NCBI GenBank assembly: GCA_026314275.1
Contig: CP111109.1
Span: 744,001-808,000, forward strand
Source of the DNA: JAGOEY01 sp017997515
GTDB lineage: Bacteria; Pseudomonadota; Gammaproteobacteria; Burkholderiales; Burkholderiaceae_C
Direction of reading: 5' to 3'
Length of the DNA stretch: 64,000 nt
Shown: piece by piece, positions 15,415 to 24,749 of the stretch
Position numbering within the stretch: position 1 is the stretch's first letter
Layout: every line of letters starts with the position of its first letter
Made by a program: the position numbers and the translations under genes
Notes under the pieces: model-generated
Databases searched by the model: none
The model's input: only the letters and a program-made list of their open reading frames with translations
Told to the model about the DNA's origin: nothing

Positions 15415-18400
15415 TCAATCTGCTGACACGGTTTGAGCACCGCCGCTTGATTGCTCACCGATTAGCTTCTTCTTTGTAGCATGCATCCATCTGTAGAGCA
15501 CAGGCAGAACAAGCAGCGTCAGTGCTGTGGATGACAAGATTCCACCGATCACGACGGTGGCCAAAGGTCGCTGGACTTCCGCACCCGTTCCTGTCGCCAA
15601 CGCCATCGGCACAAAACCGAGAGAGGCGACCAATGCAGTCATCAGCACCGGGCGCAGACGCGTCAGAGCACCTTCACGAACGGCGGTGTCCAAATCTCGC
15701 CCTTCCTCTCGGAGAGCGCGAATGAAGTAAATCATCACCAGTCCGTTCAGCACCGCCACACCCGATAGCGCAATAAAACCGACACCCGCAGATATCGACA
15801 GTGGAATGTCGCGTAGCCAAAGTGCCACGATTCCGCCGGTCAACGCGAACGGTACTCCAGTGAAAACCAGCAAACCATCCTTGACGTTGTTGAACATGGC
15901 GAACAGCAACAGGAAGACTAATAGCAAGGCCACCGGTACGACGATTTGCAAGCGCTGGGTGGCGGAATGCAACTGTTCAAACGTCCCCCCCCAACTGGTC
16001 CAGTAGCCGGACGGAATCTTGACCTTCTCTTGCAGCTGCACCTGGGCCTCGGTCACAAATGAGCCGATATCGCGGTCACGCACATTCGCCGTAACCACGA
16101 CGCGGCGCTTGCCGTTCTCACGACTCACCTGATTGGGACCGGGTGCGATGTCGAAACTGGCGACGTCACCCAGCTTGGCGTAACTCACGCTTCCATTGCT
16201 GCTAGGCAATTTGATTGGCAGCCGCTTCAAGGCCTCGATGTCGTTGCGCACGGCATCCGGCAAGCGCACCAGGATGTCAAAGCGACGATCCCCTTGAAAC
16301 AGGGCACCGGCCTCCTGGCCACCAACAGCAGTGGCGACCATGCTTTGAACCTCATCCAGACTCAGACCAAGCCGCGCTAGCTTGGCTCGGTCGATCTGCA
16401 CGGTGAGCATGGGCAGGCCGGTGGTCTGCTCGACCTTCACATCGGCTGCGCCCGGCACGCTCTCCAGGACCCTGGAAATCTCCGCGGCCGTGGTTTCCAT
16501 GATGCCCATGTCATCGCCAAAAACCTTGACTGCGACGTCACTGCGTACGCCCGAGATCAACTCATTGAAGCGCATCTGAATCGGCTGTGTGAACTCATAG
16601 TTGTTGCCAGGCACTTTGCCTACGGCCGTCTGAATAGCCGCGACCAAGGACTCGGTGCTGCGCTCGGGGTCGGGCCACTCTGAGCGCGGTTTGAGCATCA
16701 GGAAAGTGTCGGCCACGTTGGGCGGCATGGGATCTGTGGCGACCTCGGCCGTGCCCAGTTTGGCAAATACTTTGTCCACCTCAGGGAATTTCTTGATCGT
16801 GCGTTCGAGTTCAAGCTGCATATCGATCGCCTGCGTCAGGCTAGTGCCTGGGATACGCATGGCGTGCAAAGCCACATCGCCCTCGCTGAGACTCGGAATG
16901 AACTCGCTGCCCATACGGGTGGCCAACAATCCACTCAGAAGCACCGACACTGCGGTGATGGTCAACACCAGCGCGCGGTTCAGCATGGCCCAGTCCAACA
17001 TCGGAGCGTAGCCACGCTTGGCCCACAGCATCAAGCGGTTTTCCTTCTCGCCAACGTTCTTGCCAATCAGTAGCGCCACGGCAGCGGGAATGAAGGTGAT
17101 GGACAAAATCATCGCCCCGATCAGTGCGGCCACCACGGTGAAAGCCATCGGGTGGAACATCTTGCCCTCAACCCCGGTAAGCGCAAAGATGGGCAAATAG
17201 ACCACCATGATGATCAACTGACCGTACACCAGGGGTCGACGTACTTCGCGTGCAGCCGCGAACACTTCATGGAAGCGTTCTTCCCGCGTGAGCGATCTTC
17301 CTGCTCCTGCTTGCGCGTGGGCCAGTCGGCGGACACAGTTCTCCACGATGACCACGGCACCGTCAATGATGATGCCGAAGTCCAGCGCCCCCAGACTCAT
17401 CAGGTTGGCGCTGACCTTGTTGGTCACCATGCCAGTAAAGGTGAACAGCATGGCCAGGGGAATGACCGCCGCCGTGATGATGGCCGCACGAATGTTGCCG
17501 AGAAACAGAAACAGAATGGCCACCACCAGCAAGGCGCCTTCAACCAAGTTCTTCTTGACGGTGCCTACGGCCTTGTCAATCAGGATGGTGCGGTCATAAA
17601 CCGTCTGCGCGATCACGCCCTGGGGCAAGGTCTTGTTGACTTCCTTCAGGCGTTGGTCCACGGCCTGAGAAACCGTTCGGCTGTTCTCCCCGAGCAGCAT
17701 AAAAACCGTGCCCAAGACGACTTCGTTGGCGTCCTTGGTTGCCGCACCCGTGCGCAATTCCTTGCCGATACCGACCTCGGCCACGTCGCGCACACGAATG
17801 GGTGCACCTTGCACATTGGTGACCACAATGTTGGCGATGTCCTCGATGCTGGCCACCTGGCCCGGTGCACGAATCAGGTACTGCTCGCCACGACGCTCAA
17901 TGTAGCCCGCGCCAACGTTCGCATTGTTTCGCTCCAAGGCCTGCACCAAGTCTGACATGCTGAGGCCGTACGCCACCAGTTTGTCGGTGAACGGTGCGAC
18001 CTGGTACTCCTTGCCGTAGCCACCAATGGTGTTGATTTCCGTTACACCGGGCACGTTACGCAACTGAGGTTTGATGATCCAATCCTGAATTTCACGCAGG
18101 TCGGTAGGCGTGTACGGTGTGCCGTCGGGTTTGAGTGCGCCGTCCTTGGTTTCCACGGTCCACATGTAGATCTCGCCCAGGCCCGTAGCGATAGGCCCCA
18201 ACGTTGGCGCTAGGCCACCGGGTAGCTTGCTTTTGGCTTCCTGGATGCGTTCGTTGACCAGTTGCCGAGCGAAGTAGATGTCGGTACCGTCCTTGAACAC
18301 CACCGTCACTTGTGACAGTCCGTAGCGTGACAGCGAACGGGTTTGCTCCAAGTGGGGCAAACCGGCCATCGCCGTCTCAATCGGGAACGTCACGCGTTGT

Positions 18401-18585
18401 TCAGACTCCAACGGCGAGTAGCCTGGGGCTTCGGTGTTGATTTGAACCTGGACGTTGGTGATGTCGGGCACGGCATCGATAGGCAGGCGGTTGTAACTGA
18501 AGATTCCAACGGCCGCCATACCCAGCACGGCGAGCAGCACCAGCCAGCGCTGCTCGATGGCAAAGCGGATAATTTTTTCAAACAT
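15415..18585 (-). CDS. czcA: Heavy-metal efflux RND transporter, CzcA type
   Basis: This 1056-residue inner-membrane RND pump drives divalent metal out across the envelope using the proton gradient. TM4 contains DFGIIIDGAVVIVEN (about residues 398-412), which matches the HME1 (Co/Zn/Cd) signature of CzcA rather than the monovalent Cu/Ag class. N-terminal TM1 (WLVLLAVLGMAAVGIF), two large periplasmic loops and twelve TM segments fit the family. It follows a PII-like gene by 22 bases and is last in the czcI-C-B-PII-A unit. Exact metal range is inferred from the motif. Confidence 0.95.
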   Translation of the reverse strand: MFEKIIRFAIEQRWLVLLAVLGMAAVGIFSYNRLPIDAVPDITNVQVQINTEAPGYSPLESEQRVTFPIETAMAGLPHLEQTRSLSRYGLSQVTVVFKDGTDIYFARQLVNERIQEAKSKLPGGLAPTLGPIATGLGEIYMWTVETKDGALKPDGTPYTPTDLREIQDWIIKPQLRNVPGVTEINTIGGYGKEYQVAPFTDKLVAYGLSMSDLVQALERNNANVGAGYIERRGEQYLIRAPGQVASIEDIANIVVTNVQGAPIRVRDVAEVGIGKELRTGAATKDANEVVLGTVFMLLGENSRTVSQAVDQRLKEVNKTLPQGVIAQTVYDRTILIDKAVGTVKKNLVEGALLVVAILFLFLGNIRAAIITAAVIPLAMLFTFTGMVTNKVSANLMSLGALDFGIIIDGAVVIVENCVRRLAHAQAGAGRSLTREERFHEVFAAAREVRRPLVYGQLIIMVVYLPIFALTGVEGKMFHPMAFTVVAALIGAMILSITFIPAAVALLIGKNVGEKENRLMLWAKRGYAPMLDWAMLNRALVLTITAVSVLLSGLLATRMGSEFIPSLSEGDVALHAMRIPGTSLTQAIDMQLELERTIKKFPEVDKVFAKLGTAEVATDPMPPNVADTFLMLKPRSEWPDPERSTESLVAAIQTAVGKVPGNNYEFTQPIQMRFNELISGVRSDVAVKVFGDDMGIMETTAAEISRVLESVPGAADVKVEQTTGLPMLTVQIDRAKLARLGLSLDEVQSMVATAVGGQEAGALFQGDRRFDILVRLPDAVRNDIEALKRLPIKLPSSNGSVSYAKLGDVASFDIAPGPNQVSRENGKRRVVVTANVRDRDIGSFVTEAQVQLQEKVKIPSGYWTSWGGTFEQLHSATQRLQIVVPVALLLVFLLLFAMFNNVKDGLLVFTGVPFALTGGIVALWLRDIPLSISAGVGFIALSGVAVLNGLVMIYFIRALREEGRDLDTAVREGALTRLRPVLMTALVASLGFVPMALATGTGAEVQRPLATVVIGGILSSTALTLLVLPVLYRWMHATKKKLIGEQSSGGAQTVSAD

Positions 18586-18607
18586 GGAGTTCCTGATTCA
18601 GATCGCG

Positions 18608-18949
18608 CTAGACCGCAGCATCGCCGCGCTCACCGTTTTTGATGCGCACGATGTCAGCCACTTCGGTCACGGCCACGATGCCGTCACCAGGCTGGCCCGT
18701 GCGGGCGGCGTTCTCGATGGTTTGCACCAAGCCAACAACATGTTCGTCGGCGCAATATATCAGCAATACCAAGCGCGGATGGCTGTCCGGGTCCCATTCA
18801 TCGGCCACGTAGGCATGATCCGGTCCATGCCCACGCGCATGTCCATGCGCTTTAAAAACGGTGAAACCAGGCAGGTGCGGTAAGCGGTGCAGGGCCTCTT
18901 CAACTTTTTCCAGACGATGCGGCTGGAGGATGGCTGTAATCTGTTTCAT
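18608..18949 (-). CDS. PII-like signalling protein of the metal-efflux-linked group (PII-NG-like)
   Basis: A 113-residue GlnB-like protein starting MKQITAILQPHRLEKVEEAL, with a beta-alpha-beta ferredoxin fold pattern. A His/Asp-rich central loop (AHGHARGHGPDHAYVADEWD) replaces the usual PII T-loop, so the uridylylated Tyr is absent. It ends with the PII-like GDGIVAVTEVADIVRIKNGERG. A PII subgroup found beside heavy-metal RND pumps has been described (PII-NG); location between czcB and czcA fits. The His-rich loop suggests metal sensing, which is inference. The ATG at 18949 lies 11 bases after the czcB stop. Confidence 0.82.
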   Translation of the reverse strand: MKQITAILQPHRLEKVEEALHRLPHLPGFTVFKAHGHARGHGPDHAYVADEWDPDSHPRLVLLIYCADEHVVGLVQTIENAARTGQPGDGIVAVTEVADIVRIKNGERGDAAV

Positions 18950-18959
18950 CGCATGTTCC

Positions 18960-20555
18960 TCAGTGGGCGTGGCTTGCGCCGGCCTTGCCAATTTCAGCCT
19001 TGACCAAGAAGCTGTTCTTGGCGGCGTAGCGTTCACCGGCTTCCAAGCCCTTGAGGACCTCCACCAAACGTCCGTCACTGCGTCCCAGTTCCAAAGGACG
19101 GGTCTCGAACTGCTGCCCATACCGGCCAAAGGCCGCCGAGCCATTGCCCATCGACTGGATGGCGTCGGCGGCGATGGCGACAGGCACCCCGACTTCCTCC
19201 GATGTCAGATCAACCGACACGGCGAGACCAGGGCGCCACAAGCCCTTGGGATTGGCCATGACCAAACGGGCAGTCGCATTGCGGCTCTGCTCGCCCACCA
19301 GTGAGCCCACATACGCAACCTTGGCATTTGCCTCGGCTTCAAAGGCGTCGGCCTTCACCTTGGCTGCATCACCGACGTTGAGCCGGTTCACGTCCTTGGC
19401 GGGCACCACCACCTCCACCCACACATTGGAGATATCTGCGACCTGAAAAATTGCGGTGTCCTCCTTGAGTACCTCGCCTACACTGATCTTCTTCTCGGTG
19501 ACAACACCGTCAATCGGCGAACGGATCTCGTAACGGGTCAATCCCTGGATCGATTCGGTAGCCCCAGCCCCCAGACTCGATAACTTCTGCCGCGCGCCGG
19601 CGACAGCGATCTCGGCTTCTTGGAACGTTTGGCGTGCGGCCAAGTAGTCCTGCTCAGCCGATATCTTGTCCTCCCACAGCTTTTTTTCCCGCTCGTACGT
19701 GGTTTTGGCAAGGGCCAGCCGCCTCTGCCCTGACAGCAAATCGGCGCGCTGATCTGCCAATGCTTGGCTGGAGATGACTGCCAAAACCTGTCCACGGCGT
19801 ACCCTGTCGCCGGCATTGGCCGCCACCGTTTCGACGACACCTGCCAGCCGCGGTGTGACGAAGACGCTACGGTCCTGGTTCAGTTTGATCTCGCCCAAAA
19901 GTTGAAGACTGCTGCGGATACGAGCGGGTCCTGCGGTGGCAATCTCAACGCCATTGCGCTTGAGTTGCTCATCGGTCATGGGGACGCGGCCTTCAACCTG
20001 TTCAAACTTGAACTCTAAGGGTTGGCTACCTACCTTCGCCTCGATCGTGCCAGCGAACGAATGCGGTTCTTCAACAACGGCAGAACTCTTGAGGTAGTCC
20101 TTCTCTGCTACGAAAGCGATGGTTTCAGATTTTCGCCCCAACCGCTCAAGTGTCACGTTGACACTCGCATCCGATGGGGGCACCGGCTGACCGTCGCGCG
20201 TGACGTAAATGCGGAACTCAGGTTCGCCTGCGTTCTCAAAAATGGTTAGCTCCAAGCCGAAGCCGTCTTTGGCGAACTGCATACCGCCGTTCGGACCTTT
20301 AGCGGGAGCCGCGGTTTCCTCGTGATGTTCAGTGTCGCCGTGCCCCTTGTTGTCATCGTGCCCGGCTTCCGCCTTCTTGCCGTGATGTTCGTCATCGGCA
20401 TGAGATGCGCTCTCGGCGTGGCTGCTGCCGTGCTCTTCGCCGGTAGGCTGTGACTTGTCTGTGCGCAGAATTGCGGCGCCAAGAGCAACGCCAAGCGCGA
20501 GCACTGCTGCGATGGCCGCAGCAGACTTCTTGTTTTTGATTGCAATCGTCATCAT
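18960..20555 (-). CDS. czcB: Periplasmic adaptor of a Czc-type RND efflux system
   Basis: The membrane fusion protein links CzcA to the outer-membrane channel. The 531-residue protein has one N-terminal membrane segment (SAAAIAAVLALGVALGAAIL). A stretch of about 55 residues very rich in His, Glu and Asp (about 38-85) is a likely metal-binding region of the CzcB class. The barrel-sandwich and alpha-hairpin domains follow (VETVAANAGDRVRRGQVLAV, YEIRSPIDGVVTEKKISVGE). The C-terminus is GASHAH. It begins directly after the czcC stop (TAA then ATG), so translation is coupled. Confidence 0.93.
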   Translation of the reverse strand: MMTIAIKNKKSAAAIAAVLALGVALGAAILRTDKSQPTGEEHGSSHAESASHADDEHHGKKAEAGHDDNKGHGDTEHHEETAAPAKGPNGGMQFAKDGFGLELTIFENAGEPEFRIYVTRDGQPVPPSDASVNVTLERLGRKSETIAFVAEKDYLKSSAVVEEPHSFAGTIEAKVGSQPLEFKFEQVEGRVPMTDEQLKRNGVEIATAGPARIRSSLQLLGEIKLNQDRSVFVTPRLAGVVETVAANAGDRVRRGQVLAVISSQALADQRADLLSGQRRLALAKTTYEREKKLWEDKISAEQDYLAARQTFQEAEIAVAGARQKLSSLGAGATESIQGLTRYEIRSPIDGVVTEKKISVGEVLKEDTAIFQVADISNVWVEVVVPAKDVNRLNVGDAAKVKADAFEAEANAKVAYVGSLVGEQSRNATARLVMANPKGLWRPGLAVSVDLTSEEVGVPVAIAADAIQSMGNGSAAFGRYGQQFETRPLELGRSDGRLVEVLKGLEAGERYAAKNSFLVKAEIGKAGASHAH

Positions 20556-21854
20556 TTACTCCTGGTTTTGTCCTGTGGGGCGGGCGTCTTGGCCCAGCAA
20601 ACGGTCGAGGTCGGCGGCGGCGCTGTAGGCCTCTGCCGTGCTGCGCAGCATTTGTTGGCGTAACTGAAACAGCGTGCGCTGGGCATCCAGAACCTCTAAG
20701 AACGCAAACTTCCCTAACTCGTAGCCTTTAGCGGCTGCGTCATATGCGGACTGCGCAGTCGGAAGCACTTCGGTGCGCAGCAGCTTCACTTGTTCACGTG
20801 TCAGGCGTAGCTTCTCCATGGATTGGGAAACGTCGGACTGGAGCTTGAGGGTGGTGGCCGTCAGAGCTTCGCGCGCCTGGTCCTCTCGGCGCAACGCCTC
20901 CAGGAGGTTACCCTGATTGCTGTCCATGATTGGCAACGGAATCGACAGGCCCATTACCGCCTGCGTTCGACCGAGGTCATTCGCGCGCTTCACACCGAGT
21001 GTCACGGTGAGGTCGGGAACCCTCTTGGCCCTCTCACTGTCAGTCAACGCCTGACGGCGGGCAACGTCGAGCTGCGCCATTCGGATCGAAGGTGCCTGCG
21101 ACAACAGCTCATTCAAGCGTTGATCCAGCGGCATGTCAGGCAGCGCCTCGGCATTCCCGCCAACGCGGCTAAAAGCAATCTTTCCTTGACCCCAAAACGC
21201 ACTCAAGCGCTGGCGTGCTAGTTGCAGCTCACTATTTGATTGAGCAAGCTCTGCACGCACGCCCGACTCTGCGACCTTGGCCTTGGCGAGCTCAAGAGGC
21301 GGAACTTTGCCAGCTTGCAAACGCTTGTCGGCAATACTGGTGGCGTTGCGAGCGAGCTCCAGCGAAGCCTGGACCAAGCGTACTTGCTCCTGGGCGCCGA
21401 GCACTTCAAAAAAAGCACTGGTGACAGCAGAACGCGTTTCGACCTGCTTGGCTTGCAGACCAACGTTCGCCTGATCGAGCGCACGCGCTGCGGCGGCCAG
21501 ACGAGCCGCACGCTTGCCGCCCAACTCAATCGGTTGCACCCATTGCAGCGTCGTCGTGCGAGTGGCAGTGCGCGTGTCTTCGACAAGCACTCCTATCTCA
21601 GGGTTTGGCCTTGCTCCAGCCTGGATTTTTGCACCCTCCATGGCTTGGATTTCCAGTCTTGCGCTGGCCAACTCTGGGTTGTGATTCAGTGCCAAGCGAA
21701 CCGTCTCATGGAGAGTCAGTTCGGGCTCAACAAAAACGGAACTAGCGGCAACGGGTGCCGAGTTCGGTGTGCTCTCGGCCAAGGCAGGGACGAAAGGTGA
21801 CCAAAGTGCAGCCACGAGAAGTGGCGCACCGTAGCCTCGAAATGGGCTTCTCAT
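20556..21854 (-). CDS. czcC: TolC-family outer membrane channel of the Czc system
   Basis: The outer-membrane component of the efflux complex, 432 residues, with a signal peptide (cleavage near ALA-ES at about 27). The tandem outer-membrane efflux repeats rich in Ala, Gln and Glu form the coiled-coil tunnel, e.g. LTLHETVRLALNHNPELASA and YDAAAKGYELGKFAFLEVLD. It is second in the operon, 90 bases after the small czcI-like gene, and abuts czcB. Confidence 0.92.
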   Translation of the reverse strand: MRSPFRGYGAPLLVAALWSPFVPALAESTPNSAPVAASSVFVEPELTLHETVRLALNHNPELASARLEIQAMEGAKIQAGARPNPEIGVLVEDTRTATRTTTLQWVQPIELGGKRAARLAAAARALDQANVGLQAKQVETRSAVTSAFFEVLGAQEQVRLVQASLELARNATSIADKRLQAGKVPPLELAKAKVAESGVRAELAQSNSELQLARQRLSAFWGQGKIAFSRVGGNAEALPDMPLDQRLNELLSQAPSIRMAQLDVARRQALTDSERAKRVPDLTVTLGVKRANDLGRTQAVMGLSIPLPIMDSNQGNLLEALRREDQAREALTATTLKLQSDVSQSMEKLRLTREQVKLLRTEVLPTAQSAYDAAAKGYELGKFAFLEVLDAQRTLFQLRQQMLRSTAEAYSAAADLDRLLGQDARPTGQNQE

Positions 21855-21944
21855 CGAACTCTCCAGGGGGTTTAAATCAGAAAATGAGTGCGCGCTAGGC
21901 GCACCGGCACAATTGCGGCAAGCGACTGACGGCCGCGCGCGGCG

Positions 21945-22292
21945 TCAGATGCGGTGCCAGTTGGGGCGGTCTAGCCCGTGAGGTATGTGGGAGTCGCCAG
22001 ACCCAACGGTGGCGATCGCCGGGATAACGCCTCTGGCATGAAAAGTGGAGATGCTGGGATTGCTCTCCATCGCCGCGCACATGGTGTGCCCGAGGCACGT
22101 ACCTTCGGCGCACCGAGATTCCTGATCACCTGCCTTTGACACGTCCTGTAGGCCATCGAACCGTTCGAACGGTTCGCCGGCGATGTCGGTGGCTGGAGCC
22201 TTCATTTCATACACGCCATGCAAACCAATGGCAGCCCAGGCGAACTGAAGCACCATCACCAGCGAAAAAAGGGCTTTTAACCAACGGTGCAT
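21945..22292 (-). CDS. czcI: CzcI-like small exported protein at the head of the czc operon
   Basis: A 115-residue protein with a hydrophobic N-terminal signal (LKALFSLVMVLQFAWAA) resembling CzcI/CnrC-type leaders, which have a similar signal ending in QFAWAA or QFSWAA. The mature part holds three Cys and several His (CAEGTCLGHTMCAAM), possible metal ligands. CzcI genes lie first in czc operons and are thought to modulate induction. The identification rests on position and the N-terminal pattern, so it is moderate. It diverges from czcR. Confidence 0.6.
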   Translation of the reverse strand: MHRWLKALFSLVMVLQFAWAAIGLHGVYEMKAPATDIAGEPFERFDGLQDVSKAGDQESRCAEGTCLGHTMCAAMESNPSISTFHARGVIPAIATVGSGDSHIPHGLDRPNWHRI

Positions 22293-22416
22293 GTTTTGGA
22301 ATGTTCTGCGAGTGACCTACGGCCCAAGATGGCACCTGAAGCAGGTCAAGAATCAAGTAGACGGAACTGACTGAGGAAGGACTTTAGAACCCGCAGCCGC
22401 ACAAGTAAGCGTCAGA

Positions 22417-22438
22417 AAAATGACAAATTCGTAATATA
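22417..22438 (+). promoter_or_regulatory. CusR/CzcR-type metal response regulator box
   Basis: AAAATGACAA-AT-TCGTAATATA: the left half is identical to the known CusR box (AAAATGACAA-nn-TTGTCATTTT) and the right half is partly conserved. It lies in the 180-base divergent region, 34 bases before the czcR ATG, and could serve both czcRS and the czcICBA unit. Confidence 0.65.
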
Positions 22439-22471
22439 CACGAGCGTCCCCGTCCCGGGATAATGCTGACC

Positions 22472-23158
22472 ATGAAGATTTTGGTTATTGAAGATGAACA
22501 CAAACTTGCTCTTTACTTGCGCAAGGGGCTAAGTGAAGAGGGATATGTTGTTGACCTTGCCCACAATGGGATCGACGGTTTACATTTGGCCACCGAGGGT
22601 GAATATGACCTGCTAGTCCTCGACAGCATGCTGCCGGGCATTGACGGTTTGGCTGTACTGGCGGCTCTGCGCCAAAGTAAGCAAACACCAGTTTTGATGC
22701 TCACCGCCCGCATCTTGGTCGAAGACCGTGTCAGGGGTCTACGCGCAGGTGCAGATGACTACTTGCTCAAACCGTTCGCCTTTTCTGAGCTGGTAGCACG
22801 CATCCAAGTGCTTCTGCGCCGCGTCAACGGTGTTAACCAAGATACAGAAGCGACGATGCTGAAATTAGCCGACCTCGATCTAGACTTGGTGCGGCGAAAG
22901 GCCACCCGAGCGGGCAAGCGGCTCGACCTCACACCCAAAGAATTCAATCTGTTGAGTCTCATGCTGAGGCGCCAAGGTGAGGTTCTCTCTCGCACAGAGT
23001 TGGCGGAACAAGTCTGGGACATGAACTTCGACAGTGAGACCAATGTGGTCGAGGTCGCGATTCGACGGCTACGTAGCAAGTTGGATGTGCCCTTTGACAG
23101 CCCCTTGTTGCAAACCGTCAGGGGCATGGGCTACGTATTGGAAGTGCGAGACACATGA
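22472..23158 (+). CDS. czcR: OmpR-family metal response regulator (CzcR-type)
   Basis: This 228-residue regulator has a receiver domain (IEDE acidic pocket at residues 6-9, phospho-acceptor Asp51 in LVLDSMLPG, Lys in LLKPFAFSEL). A winged-helix DNA-binding domain follows (RLDLTPKEFNLLSLMLRR, TNVVEVAIRRLRSKLD). Close relatives CusR, CopR and CzcR activate metal efflux. The ATG at 22472 (MKILVIEDE) is preferred over one 9 bases upstream. It overlaps czcS by four bases and diverges from czcICBA. Confidence 0.92.
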   Translation: MKILVIEDEHKLALYLRKGLSEEGYVVDLAHNGIDGLHLATEGEYDLLVLDSMLPGIDGLAVLAALRQSKQTPVLMLTARILVEDRVRGLRAGADDYLLKPFAFSELVARIQVLLRRVNGVNQDTEATMLKLADLDLDLVRRKATRAGKRLDLTPKEFNLLSLMLRRQGEVLSRTELAEQVWDMNFDSETNVVEVAIRRLRSKLDVPFDSPLLQTVRGMGYVLEVRDT

Positions 23159-24498
23159 GCCGCGTGGGGCACGCCGGTGCACTCGGTCAACGCTTATCGT
23201 GGTGGTTGGCATGTCAAACATTTTTAGGCCTCAGCTTCATTTGCTCGGCAATCTACATGGTGACGGCGATCACCTTGTCTCAGCGTCAAGATGAGACACT
23301 AGATCAGAAAGTGCTGATGGTGCAGCACGTGCTCAAAGACGCTGATGCGCTGCGTGACGTCGACGCTCTGAAGCATGAGTTGGATGACTCCATTACAGGT
23401 CATGATGAGATTGCACTACGCATGTTGGCTGAGGGCGGTCAGATCGTCTATTCATCGACAAGAGGCGCTCAGCCTCAGGAACATAGGAAACAAATCAAGT
23501 TTGACGCCCGGGGGGCCAATTTTTTTGATGGTGCCTCCAGCGCCGTCCTCACGCTGAGCACGGCGCGCGACGACAAGTTGTTGCGTCGATTAGGCTGGAC
23601 TCTGGCTGCCGCAGTCGTTTTCGGGTCTCTGGTAGTTTCGCTTGGCTGTTTCTGGCTTGTACGGCTGGGCCTAACGCCGTTACGGCAACTGGTACAACAG
23701 ACTCGACAGCTCAGCGCCAATGATTTTAACAAAAGACTAGATGGGACAGCTCAGCCTGAAGAGCTTCAACCGCTAATAGCCCAGTTCAACGCCTTACTTG
23801 AGCGACTCGATAGCAGTTATGGCCAGATGGAGGGCTTTAACGCCGACGTCGCCCATGAACTGAAAACTCCTTTAGCTAATTTGATCAGCAGCTGTGAGCT
23901 TGGGCTGCGCAAAGGTCGTAACCTCGACGAGATGCAAGAACTCCTTGCATCAAATTTAGAAGAGCTGCATCGGATGTCGGGCATCGTCAATGACATGTTG
24001 TTTTTGTCGCAGGCCGATAGTGGGGCGACGGCCAGATGTGTCGAGGTGCGCAGCCTGGCCACGTTGACTAGTAGCGTCATCGATTTCCACGAGGCTGCAC
24101 TCGAGGAGGCGGGACTGAAAATTGAAGTCGTAGGTGACGCCTCTGGTCAGTTTGATGCAGGGCTGTTGCGTCGCGCCTTGTCGAATCTTTTAGATAACGC
24201 TACGCGTTACGCGCAGGACAACTCGTCATTGACCGTTCGAATCGAATCTTCCCCTTTGGATGGAGTTGTATCCATTGTGGTGTGCAACCGAGGGTGCCCT
24301 ATTGCTCCAACTGCTCTGCCGCATATCTTCGGTCGATTTTTTCGTGCGGATCCGGCACGTACAGAGGGTAAAAAAAACCACGGCCTTGGCCTGTCCATCG
24401 TCGCGGCGGTCGCACGCATGCACGGAGGTCATCCCATTGCTAATTCCAGTGGGGATACAACGCAGATCGGGCTCGTTATTCCTCAAAAAAGGAGCTGA
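23155..24498 (+). CDS. czcS: Heavy-metal sensor histidine kinase (CzcS-type)
   Basis: This 447-residue membrane kinase is the partner of CzcR. It has TM1 (about 18-40), a periplasmic sensor loop, TM2 (about 145-170), a HAMP linker, the phospho-acceptor motif DVAHELKTPLANL (His near residue 234), and the ATPase domain with NLLDNATRYA and GLGLSIVAAVARMHGG. The G1 region reads EGKKNHGLGLS, in keeping with the CusS/CzcS group. It is the last intact gene of the island; an IS4 fragment begins 6 bases after the stop. Confidence 0.92.
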   Translation: MSRVGHAGALGQRLSWWLACQTFLGLSFICSAIYMVTAITLSQRQDETLDQKVLMVQHVLKDADALRDVDALKHELDDSITGHDEIALRMLAEGGQIVYSSTRGAQPQEHRKQIKFDARGANFFDGASSAVLTLSTARDDKLLRRLGWTLAAAVVFGSLVVSLGCFWLVRLGLTPLRQLVQQTRQLSANDFNKRLDGTAQPEELQPLIAQFNALLERLDSSYGQMEGFNADVAHELKTPLANLISSCELGLRKGRNLDEMQELLASNLEELHRMSGIVNDMLFLSQADSGATARCVEVRSLATLTSSVIDFHEAALEEAGLKIEVVGDASGQFDAGLLRRALSNLLDNATRYAQDNSSLTVRIESSPLDGVVSIVVCNRGCPIAPTALPHIFGRFFRADPARTEGKKNHGLGLSIVAAVARMHGGHPIANSSGDTTQIGLVIPQKRS

Positions 24499-24503
24499 AC
24501 TTT

Positions 24504-24749
24504 GTGCCTGCTCTGGAGCAATTTCGCGTTTTTCTTCAGGTCTGGTGTGCCATCGCCACTTACGTGCTCATCGCCATCGTCAAGAAGGAGCTGCACCTCA
24601 AGTCATCACTCTACACATGTCTACAGATTTTGTCGGTCTCGGTGTTTGAGAAAACCTTGATTTCATGCGCCTTGCAGACCCATGACTACAAAAACTCACC
24701 ACCAACCGACGCTAACCAGTTGATTTTGTTGGGGTTTTTATCGGACAGT
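24504..24749 (+). mobile_element. IS4-family remnant, transposase C-terminus and terminal repeat
   Basis: The frame reads VWCAIATYVLIAIVKKELHL, SLYTCLQILSVSVFEKT and DANQLILLGF, the conserved C-terminal block of IS4-group DDE transposases. The DDE active site is missing. The strand then ends in GGGGTTTTTATCGGACAG (about 24731-24748), which looks like the element's terminal repeat. Beyond it the sequence is the DUF3047 gene on the other strand, so this is the right-hand boundary of the island. Confidence 0.8.
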
